Source: Verrucomicrobiota bacterium
Lineage (GTDB): Bacteria > Verrucomicrobiota > Verrucomicrobiae > Chthoniobacterales > UBA10450
Reading direction: 5' to 3'
DNA length: 12,648 nucleotides
NCBI GenBank assembly: GCA_003219495.1
Contig: QHOZ01000132.1
Location: 1-12,648 of the forward strand
Shown: positions 7,310-12,648 of the stretch, piece by piece
How the letters are laid out: each line of letters starts with the position of its first letter
Position numbering within the stretch: the first letter of the stretch is position 1
Notes under the pieces: model-generated
The model's database searches: none
What the model was told of the DNA's origin: nothing
What the model saw: the letters and a program-made list of their open reading frames with translations, nothing else
Position numbers and translations under genes: made by a program

Positions 7310-8263
7310 ATGAACGTTTTGGTCACCGGCGGCGCGGGTTTCATCGGGTCGCATTTGGTCGAGCGGCTGCTCGCCGACGGTCACAGCGTCGCGATCGTTG
7401 ACGACTTCAACGATTACTATGATCCGCAAATCAAGCGCGCGAACATTTCCGTGGTCGCCAAAGATATCGCGGTGCACGATGTCGATCTTCGCGATGGCAG
7501 CAAAGTCGCCGAGCTGTTTAGAAACCAAAAGTTCGACGCGGTTTTCCATCTCGCTGCGCGCGCGGGGGTGCGGCCGTCGATTCAACAACCGCAACTTTAT
7601 TACGACACAAACGTGGCCGGCACGCTGCATTTGCTCGAAGGCGCGCGAACGAGCGGGGTCGAGAGATTCATCTTCGCGTCGAGCTCGTCAGTATACGGCG
7701 CGGCCAAACGTGTGCCGTTTTCAGAAGAAGAACATCTCACGCAAACGCTGAGTCCTTACGCGGCGACGAAAATTGCGGGCGAGTTTCTCTGCTCGACCTA
7801 CTCGCACCTTTACAAATTGCGGATCGTCGCGCTGCGCTACTTCACCGTTTACGGCGCGCGGCAGCGGCCCGACCTCGCGATCCACCAGTTCACGCGAAAG
7901 ATTTCTGCCGGCGAACCGATCGATCAGTTCGGCGATGGCTCGACACGCCGCGATTACACTTACATCGACGACATCATTCAAGGGACGATGGCGGCGTTGA
8001 AATACGACGGGCCGACATTCGACGTTTTCAATCTGGGCGAGAGCGACACGATTCAGTTGAAGGATTTGATCTCGGCGATCGAGAAGGAGCTCGGCAAGAA
8101 GGCGAAGATCAATCGCCTGCCCGAGCAACCCGGCGACATGCCGCTGACCTGCGCCGATATTTCGAAAGCGAGAAAACTGCTCGGTTATGATCCGAAAACG
8201 AAATTCGAAGAAGGTCTGCCGAAGTTCGTCGATTGGTTTTTGAAATCGCGCACGGCGAAATGA
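7310..8263 (+). CDS. UDP-glucuronate 4-epimerase-like NAD-dependent epimerase
   Basis: A 317-residue extended SDR enzyme expected to interconvert UDP-glucuronate and UDP-galacturonate, supplying sugars for capsule, exopolysaccharide or LPS. ATG 7310 places the NAD-binding motif GGAGFIG at residues 7-13 as usual; the upstream in-frame ATG 7271 lies within a repeat. Other landmarks: VDDFNDYYD after beta-2, HLAARAGVRPS (80-90), which is typical of the glucuronate epimerase group, Ser residues of ASSSSVYG (123-130), catalytic Tyr150/Lys154 in SPYAATK, RYFTVYGARQRPD (176-188), and GDGSTRRDYTYIDDI near residue 220. Length matches the family. Alternatives are UDP-glucose 4-epimerase or a related nucleotide-sugar epimerase. 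No Shine-Dalgarno is visible because the repeat abuts the start. The gene precedes a sulfotransferase, suggesting glycan metabolism. Confidence 0.85.
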   Translation: MNVLVTGGAGFIGSHLVERLLADGHSVAIVDDFNDYYDPQIKRANISVVAKDIAVHDVDLRDGSKVAELFRNQKFDAVFHLAARAGVRPSIQQPQLYYDTNVAGTLHLLEGARTSGVERFIFASSSSVYGAAKRVPFSEEEHLTQTLSPYAATKIAGEFLCSTYSHLYKLRIVALRYFTVYGARQRPDLAIHQFTRKISAGEPIDQFGDGSTRRDYTYIDDIIQGTMAALKYDGPTFDVFNLGESDTIQLKDLISAIEKELGKKAKINRLPEQPGDMPLTCADISKARKLLGYDPKTKFEEGLPKFVDWFLKSRTAK

Positions 8264-8267
8264 CGTA

Positions 8268-8376
8268 GTCATCCTGAACGGCGTGAACGATCTCTCATAA
8301 GCTTCGTGGATCACACGATTTACTTTGTGTGACGCAAGCTCCGAGTGTGAGGTCCCTCGCTTGCGCTCGGGATGAC
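8268..8376. repeat. Intergenic repeat element with GTCATCC inverted ends
   Basis: About 109 bases that start with GTCATCCTGAACGG and end with CGCTCGGGATGAC, which are inverted copies of each other at the ends (GTCATCC-GA). The interior holds GGTCCCTCGCTTGCGCTC on the right and a matching but diverged GAACGATCTC on the left. Read on the minus strand it encodes a meaningless peptide with VIPSASEG, a wording I know as a common false annotation from dispersed soil-bacterial repeats (from memory). It lies between the epimerase and sulfotransferase genes and has no open reading frame of its own. Confidence 0.7.
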
Positions 8377-8427
8377 CACGCTGGGTGATTGAAGAAGTCG
8401 ACGCGACGTCGCACAATCACAGCGCAG

Positions 8428-9432
8428 ATGGAAAATCTCCCATTCGATCAGCGCGCGTGTTTCATCGCCGGGCAGGCGAAATCGGGAACGACGTTGCTCG
8501 CGGCGTTGCTCGACAATCATCCGGAGCTTCTCGTGCTGCCGCAGGAAACGGCGTACTTCCCAACCGTTCTCAAAAAATACGGGAGCGCCGGCCGGCGAGC
8601 GCAGTTTGATTATCTAACGAAACAATCTTTCTCGCGCGTTTTGTTCGGCGGCGAACCGAAGTGGCGCGAGCACGAATACAAAGATTTTCCGCAGAAAAAA
8701 TTTCTCGAAACGTTCGAGCGCGTCGCTTTCGATCCGGCGAACGCGCAACGGGACTTGCTCGCTGTCATGGCGGAGGCGTACGCGGAAGCGATCGGCACAG
8801 CGCTGAATCGAGTGAAGCGCTGGATCGAGAAGACCCCGGCGAACCGGAATCACGTCGATGAAATCTTCGCGCGTTTTCCGGATGCAAAGTTGCTCCTCAC
8901 CCTGCGCGATCCGCGCGCAATTCTCGCGACTCAAATCGCACTGGAGAAAACACGCCAGACAAAACGCTTCTCGGTTTACTACGTGATCGCGCACTGGCGA
9001 GTCGCTGCGAAATTGGCGAAACGAATTCGCGCCGGAGACGTTGGGGGTTTGTTTATGCAGTTCGAGCAGCTTGTGAGCGAACCCAAAAGCGTGATGAAAA
9101 AGGTCTGCGATTATCTCGAGATCCAGTTTGATCCCGAGATTGTTTTGACGCCGACAAAAATCGGCGAGGCGTGGGGAGGGAATTCAGCCGCGCAAGTCGA
9201 GTTCTCTCAGATCAGCGCCGAGCCGGCGTCGCGTTGGGAAAATGAATTATCGGAGGACGAGATCGGTTGGGTGGAATGGCATTGCCGCGATCTGATGCCG
9301 GAGTTTGGCTATGCTCCGCGGCTCGATTCACGCAAACCGACGCATTTTTTGAAGCCGATTCCGCAAGAACGCCCCCGCGAATACTTGAAGTCGCGGCTCT
9401 ACTCGATCCGCGACCGGTTGAGTCGCCGTTAA
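8428..9432 (+). CDS. Sulfotransferase family protein
   Basis: A 334-residue PAPS-dependent sulfotransferase moving sulfate to a hydroxyl, probably of a glycan, lipid or small molecule. ATG 8428 is chosen over TTG 8389, which adds 13 basic residues next to a repeat. The 5'-phosphosulfate loop is FIAGQAKSGTTLL (12-24, Lys18, Ser19, Thr21, Thr22). WIEKTPANRNH (132-142) and LLLTLRDPRAI (155-165, Arg160) form the 3'-phosphate region of Sulfotransfer_3-like enzymes, and GEAWGGNSA with a following Phe fits the conserved C-terminal loop. The final 30 residues are basic. No signal peptide or membrane helix is seen, so it is cytoplasmic or peripherally bound. The upstream epimerase suggests a sulfated uronic-acid glycan, but that is inference only; the acceptor is unknown. 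Confidence 0.85.
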   Translation: MENLPFDQRACFIAGQAKSGTTLLAALLDNHPELLVLPQETAYFPTVLKKYGSAGRRAQFDYLTKQSFSRVLFGGEPKWREHEYKDFPQKKFLETFERVAFDPANAQRDLLAVMAEAYAEAIGTALNRVKRWIEKTPANRNHVDEIFARFPDAKLLLTLRDPRAILATQIALEKTRQTKRFSVYYVIAHWRVAAKLAKRIRAGDVGGLFMQFEQLVSEPKSVMKKVCDYLEIQFDPEIVLTPTKIGEAWGGNSAAQVEFSQISAEPASRWENELSEDEIGWVEWHCRDLMPEFGYAPRLDSRKPTHFLKPIPQERPREYLKSRLYSIRDRLSRR

Positions 9433-9442
9433 GATCGAGATT

Positions 9443-9486
9443 CGCCCGGCAAAAACCGCCCCTTGCAAAGACAAGGGCAGCGGGCG
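9443..9486 (+). other. Nested hairpin downstream of the sulfotransferase gene
   Basis: Outer stem CGCCCG (9443-9448) with CGGGCG (9481-9486), inner stem CCCTTG (9460-9465) with CAAGGG (9472-9477), loop of 6. It begins 10 bp after the stop codon, as a 3'-end structure would, but no T-run follows, so it is not a canonical intrinsic terminator. It may stabilise the mRNA end or act with Rho. Confidence 0.4.
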
Positions 9487-9689
9487 ATAATCGGGCCGTA
9501 GATGCCGGGGATCTGATTCGATCTCGCATCCGTTCGAAGCTAAAAAGTATGAAGCGAGGTTCGTCATCTTCGCGATTCGATTGGCTGACCGAAACCGGTT
9601 GCGTCTTGAAACGATTCTATTCCCGGCACGAGGAGTCGGAGTTTCCATCGGCGCCACAGAATGCTTGCTATTCCAGGGGTTCGCGCGCC

Positions 9690-9719
9690 GCGGACTGTGC
9701 ATCATCGGATGCGCTCCGC
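9690..9719 (+). promoter_or_regulatory. Bulged hairpin in the presumed 5' leader of the RRM gene
   Basis: A stem of 12 pairs: GCGGA (9690-9694) with TCCGC (9715-9719), then a two-base CT bulge, then GTGCATC (9697-9703) with GATGCGC (9708-9714, one G-T wobble), closed by an ATCG tetraloop. It ends 34 bases before the start codon and 25 before the ribosome-binding site. RRM proteins in bacteria are often cold-regulated through leaders, so a leader role is plausible but unproven; it could also be part of an upstream 3' end. Confidence 0.4.
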
Positions 9720-9744
9720 TCATTTAACAATTGGGTAATCATTG

Positions 9745-9748
9745 AGGA
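9745..9748 (+). promoter_or_regulatory. Ribosome-binding site deciding the RRM gene start
   Basis: GAGG with 5 bases to ATG 9754 inside ATTGAGGACAAACATG. It is one of the best Shine-Dalgarno sites in the window and rules out the in-frame upstream codon at 9742 as the start. Confidence 0.75.
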
Positions 9749-9753
9749 CAAAC

Positions 9754-10276
9754 ATGAACTCGTATCAACCGGGGAGACGCCAGCGTCATGGACGCGGCCG
9801 GTCTCGACGTCGGGGCGGACGCGGGCGCTTTCAAGATCAGCGCGAACGTCAGCACACTCCGAAGCAGCAGCAAACATTTTGGCAACGCATCGTCGCATTT
9901 TTCAGTGGCAACGACGGCGGCCAAAGAAAACCAGTCACGCAATCGCGTAACGGCCAACAGCAACATCAACAACAACGACCGCAAGATCAGCGCGAACAAC
10001 GCGAGCCACGGCCGCAACGCAAACCTGAGTCCGTCGAGGTCACTTCGCCGCGTCTTTACGTCGGCAATTTGTCCTTCGATGCGACCGAGAGCGATCTCTT
10101 CGAGCTTTTCAACGGCGTCGGCCACGTGCAGAACGCCGAAGTGGTGAGCTATCGCCACAACCAGCGTTCGAAAGGTTTCAGCGAAGCGCGCGGTGGAGGA
10201 ATTGCACGATAAAGAATTCCTCGGGCGCAAGCTCGTGGTCAGCGGCGCGAAATCGAGCGAGCACGCGCACGAATAA
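9754..10276 (+). pseudogene. RRM RNA-binding protein gene, frameshifted within RNP1
   Basis: The first frame (9754-10212) encodes an Arg/Gly-rich start (RRQRHGRGRSRRRGGRGR), a short hydrophobic WQRIVAFFSG segment, a Gln/Arg-rich disordered stretch, and then an RRM beginning with RNP2 as LYVGNLSFDATESDLFELF. RNP1 starts as RSKGF (Lys at 10171) but then leaves frame and stops at 10212. Frame +1 from 10181 continues the RRM exactly: AKRAVEELHDKEFLGRKLVV then SGAKSSEHAHE, stop 10274-10276. In normal RRMs about ten residues (F-V-x-M and the next loop) separate KGF from A-x-x-A-[IV], so about 29 bases seem lost, removing the key RNP1 aromatic. The protein as read would be a 152-residue truncated form lacking half the RRM. 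An assembly error is possible. A strong terminator follows. Confidence 0.8.
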
Positions 10277-10296
10277 TTCGCCTTTGTGATTTTAGT

Positions 10297-10339
10297 CGGG
10301 AGACGAAGCGCTGATTAGGCGCGCGTCTCCCGTTTTTTT
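10297..10339 (+). terminator. Intrinsic terminator between the RRM gene and miaA
   Basis: A perfect 9-bp stem, CGGGAGACG (10297-10305) with CGTCTCCCG (10324-10332), an 18-base loop that can form a small inner GCGC/GCGC stem, and seven T (10333-10339). It lies 20 bp after the RRM stop. The miaA start codon ATG begins at 10340, directly after the last T. Confidence 0.88.
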
Positions 10340-11245
10340 ATGCGCGACGTCTTCTTCATCGTCGGGCCGACTGCGACCGGCAAATCGGAGATCGCGGCTG
10401 ATGTCGCGCGCGCCCTCGACGCTGAAATTGTCAGCGCAGATGCGTTTCAGATTTATCGCGGCCTCGCTTTGCTGAGCGCCAAACCGGACGCCGTGACACT
10501 TGCGAAAGTTCCGCATCATCTCATCGGCACGATGTCGATCTTGGAAGAGATGAACGCGGAGAAATTTCGGAAGCTGGCATTGCGGGCGATCAGCGAAATT
10601 CACTCGCGCGGCAAACTCGCGATCGTTGTCGGCGGAAGCGGTCTCTACATCAAAGCGCTCACGCACGGATTGTCGGACGCGCCGGTGGCCGATCCGGATT
10701 TGCGCGCCCAATTGAACGAGTTCAGTCTCGCCGATTTGGAAAAGAAGTTGCGCAAGGTCGATCCGAAAACATCGGTCGATGTAAAGAATCGCCGGCGCGT
10801 CGTTCGCGCGATCGAGGTTTGCGTGCTGAGCGGCAAACCCGCATCCGCGCAACGCACTGCCTGGAATTTCGATGCCATGCCTGATGGCGTGTTCTTATTT
10901 CGCGATCGCGACGATCTTTACCAACGAATCAACGCCCGCGTGGAAGGGATGCTCGAGGCCGGTGTGATACAAGAAGTGCGCGCGGCCGGTGCGATGGGCG
11001 ACACGGCGTCGAAGATGATCGGTTTGCGCGAAATTCGTGAGGTGCTCGACGGGAAGATGTCGATCTTGCAATGCGTGGCCGCGATTCAACAAGCGACTCG
11101 GCGTTATGCCAAAAGGCAGTTGACCTGGTTTCGGGGGCAAACTAATTTTCAATCGCTGAATTTGTCGGAGCTAAGCCACGTCGAAGCTGTAGAACGTATT
11201 TCGCATTTCGCGAAAACGCCGGGAGTAACGCAGGGGAATGATTGA
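10340..11245 (+). CDS. miaA: tRNA dimethylallyltransferase MiaA
   Basis: A 301-residue cytoplasmic enzyme that attaches the dimethylallyl group to N6 of A37 in tRNAs reading codons that start with U. It has the P-loop GPTATGKS (9-16), SADAFQIYRGL (the family's DSRQVYRGM substrate motif, with Ala-Phe in place of Ser-Arg), SAKP, HHLIG, GGSGLYIKAL, NRRRVVRAIEV, MIGLREI and RYAKRQLTWFR near the C-terminus. Length is close to the usual 300-316. An in-frame TAG at 10316 means ATG 10340 is the only plausible start, yet no ribosome-binding site is possible immediately upstream because the terminator stem and T-run fill it. The last 8 bases overlap the hflX start (ATGATTGA), a common translational coupling. 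Intact, unlike its neighbours. Confidence 0.93.
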   Translation: MRDVFFIVGPTATGKSEIAADVARALDAEIVSADAFQIYRGLALLSAKPDAVTLAKVPHHLIGTMSILEEMNAEKFRKLALRAISEIHSRGKLAIVVGGSGLYIKALTHGLSDAPVADPDLRAQLNEFSLADLEKKLRKVDPKTSVDVKNRRRVVRAIEVCVLSGKPASAQRTAWNFDAMPDGVFLFRDRDDLYQRINARVEGMLEAGVIQEVRAAGAMGDTASKMIGLREIREVLDGKMSILQCVAAIQQATRRYAKRQLTWFRGQTNFQSLNLSELSHVEAVERISHFAKTPGVTQGND

Positions 11246-12354
11246 AACTCGTCCGAAAAAAAATCACGAGCGCGCCCTTTTAATCGGTTTGGAGAAGCAA
11301 GGCGTCTCGAAATGGGACCTGAAAGATTCGCTCGAAGAGCTGGCGGAGCTCGCGAGTTCTGCCGGCGCGGAAGTGGTCGACACCGTCACTCAAAAACTCG
11401 AGCGGCCGACCGCGCCGTACTACATCGGCAAAGGGAAAGCGGAATCGCTTAAACCGGCGTTGCAAGATCGACAAGTCACGTCGGTGATTTTCGATGATGA
11501 GGGAAGGCCGATTGCAGATCGAACTCGCGCAATTGCAATACTTGCTGCCGCGACTAACGCGGATGTGGCATCACTTGTCGCGCCAAACCGGCGGAATCGG
11601 GACCCGCGGTCCGGGAGAAACGCAGTTGGAAGTCGATCGTCGCCGCGTGCAGGAACGAATTTCGCGATTGGAGCGCGAGCTCGAATCGGTTCGCAAAACG
11701 CGCGCAGTGCAACGACAAGGTCGCAAGCGTCATCAATGGCCGGTCGCGGCCGTGGTCGGTTACACAAACGCCGGCAAATCGACGTTGTTGAATTTGCTGA
11801 CCGGCGCCGACGTTGTCGCCGAAAACAAATTGTTCGCCACGCTCGATCCGACAACGCGCAGCTTCACCTTACCAAACAAACAGCGCGTCCTGCTAACCGA
11901 CACGGTAGGATTTTTGCGAAAACTTCCGCACACGCTGATCGAATCATTCAAAGCCACCCTCGAAGAGGTGAGCGAAGCCGATTTGCTCATTCACGTTGTC
12001 GATCTTTCGCACTCGCGGGTAGACGACCAGATCGAAGCGGTCGAGAGCGTGATCAAGGAATTGAACGCGCATGGCAAGCAAACGATGATCGTCTTCAACA
12101 AGAGCGACAATTTGCAGAAACGCGAGCTGATCGATGTTTAAAGCGTAAACAAACTGGTGGCCGCATTGCAGGAAGCGCTGAGCGCATGGCGGCTGCGTTC
12201 GCGTTTCAGAATTCCGGCAAGCGAATCGGCGCTCATCGCGGAGATTCATCGCGTCGGTCACGTGCTCGAATTAACGTACGACGGCAACGATGCTGTCATT
12301 GTCGCGCACGTTCCCCCGGAACTGAGTCAAAAACTGGCGGCCTTCGCGGAGTAG
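11238..12354 (+). pseudogene. hflX: GTPase HflX gene with two internal lesions
   Basis: HflX is a ribosome-splitting GTPase acting on stalled 50S/70S particles. The first frame gives the N-terminal domain (ERALLIGLEK through PYYIGKGKAE to VIFDDE, ending at 11501). The gene then continues in frame +1 from about 11500 with REGRLQIELAQLQYLLPRL, GGIGTRGPGETQLEVDRRR, G1 GYTNAGKST, DTVGFLRKLPHTLIESF and G4 NKSD. About 35 residues normal for the family (the LSPAQ...DRT.LILDIFAQ segment) are missing at the first break. At 12139-12141 an in-frame TAA follows RELIDV, and the same frame resumes with VNKLVAALQEALSAWRLRSRF to the TAG at 12352; 15-20 residues including the G5 SA motif appear lost there. 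Expression as a separate G-domain peptide from ATG 11494 (GGTGA at 11483-11487) is conceivable. A single full-length HflX is not encoded. Confidence 0.82.
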
Positions 12355-12387
12355 TTGCATCATCTCGCCCGTTCGGTAGAGCGAAGC

Positions 12388-12648
12388 ATGCAATGGGTGC
12401 GCAAGACTCTGAATTCTGTAGGGCTGAAAGACTGGCCCGTCGCGCGCAAGATTGTCGTGGCGGTGATCGGAAGCACGATCGTTTTGTTCGGCATTGCCCT
12501 TATTTGCCTTCCGGGTCCAGGATCAATCGTCACCCCATTGGGTTTGGTTGTGCTCGCGAGTGAATTCGCGTGGGCGCGCTGGCTTTTGCGGCGCGGAAAA
12601 AAGATCGTCAGGAAAACGAAGGGGAAATTGAAAGAAACCGTCGAATCC
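12388..12648 (+). CDS. PGPGW-family transmembrane protein (runs off window)
   Basis: An incomplete frame of 87 codons without a stop at the window end. ATG 12388 follows GGTAGAG at 12375-12381. The sequence MQWVRKTLNSVGLKDWPVAR leads into a hydrophobic helix (IVVAVIGSTIVLFGIALICL), then LPGPGSIVTPLGLVVLASEF with a second helix, and WARWLLRRGKK, after which it is Lys-rich. This is the pattern of the putative transmembrane PGPGW family, with Ser replacing the final Trp. Two helices joined by the Pro-Gly loop suggest a hairpin in the inner membrane. Function of the family is unknown. The stop lies beyond the window. Confidence 0.75.
   Translation, partial: MQWVRKTLNSVGLKDWPVARKIVVAVIGSTIVLFGIALICLPGPGSIVTPLGLVVLASEFAWARWLLRRGKKIVRKTKGKLKETVES

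Larger units (their letters stand above)
9433..9753 (+). other. 321-bp gene-free spacer with two predicted hairpins
   Basis: No reading frame here resembles a protein: the long frames crossing it on both strands are extensions of shadows of flanking genes. It holds a nested hairpin just after the sulfotransferase stop, a long bulged hairpin before the RRM gene, and a good ribosome-binding site at the end. AT-rich TCATTTAACAATTGGG (9720-9735) could contain promoter elements, but no convincing -35/-10 pair is seen. Confidence 0.6.

Noticed and set aside
7721..8416. 231-residue minus-strand frame
   Set aside because: Antisense of the epimerase gene extended into the repeat element; includes the VIPSASEG-type false peptide.
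9267..9950. 227-residue plus-strand frame bridging the spacer
   Set aside because: Overlaps the sulfotransferase end and RRM start in a wrong frame, with no start signal or recognisable domain.
11238..12563. 441-residue open frame starting with HflX residues
   Set aside because: Only the first 88 residues match HflX. The rest is Arg-rich out-of-frame reading of the real HflX G-domain frame and of the PGPGW gene start.

Overview
The window looks like a chromosomal segment of a soil-type member of the Verrucomicrobia (Chthoniobacter/Udaeobacter-like). This is an inference from gene style, not a database result. It rests on a matrixin protease with a Thr-Pro linker and Calx-beta-like tail, a small lipoprotein ending in a YIDV...KIFVVP motif, an Arg/Gln-rich RRM protein, moderately high GC, few strong Shine-Dalgarno sites, and two intergenic dispersed-looking repeats. 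There is no phage, transposase, CRISPR, rRNA or tRNA. I see no convincing new defence or mobile system; the unusual content is a damaged 3' third and several structured non-coding elements.

Layout. 1-880: 3' part of a low-specificity L-threonine aldolase. 907-1335: small lipoprotein. 1515-3218: secreted matrixin-like metalloprotease followed 3 bp later by a secreted protein of unknown function, probably one operon. 3316-3573 (minus): small membrane-anchored protein, divergent from 3643-6378, a DsbD/ScsB-type disulfide reductase and an exported redoxin 3 bp apart, closed by a perfect-stem terminator (6401-6431). 6431-7228 (minus): short-chain dehydrogenase. Its divergent spacer to the next gene is filled by an imperfect inverted repeat built from CACGAAT units. 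7310-8263: UDP-glucuronate 4-epimerase-like enzyme. 8268-8376: a second repeat element with GTCATCC ends. 8428-9432: sulfotransferase. 9433-9753: gene-free, with two predicted hairpins. 9754-10276: RRM RNA-binding gene broken inside its RNP1 motif. 10297-10339: strong terminator ending at the base before the miaA start codon. 10340-11245: intact miaA. 11238-12354: hflX, overlapping miaA by 8 bp and broken at two places. 12388-12648: PGPGW-family membrane protein running off the end.

How the genes work together. The dsbD-redoxin pair is an envelope thiol-redox unit: DsbD would carry electrons from the cytoplasm to periplasmic partners, and the redoxin is a plausible client. The protease and its neighbour are both exported. 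The epimerase and sulfotransferase could both act on extracellular glycans. miaA-hflX is a widespread tRNA-modification/ribosome-rescue pairing. The most interesting observation is that three frame- or stop-generating internal losses lie within about 2 kb (near 10180, 11500 and 12139), each removing a conserved motif, while miaA between them is intact. This is either real gene decay in this lineage or an assembly problem, and read mapping would decide.
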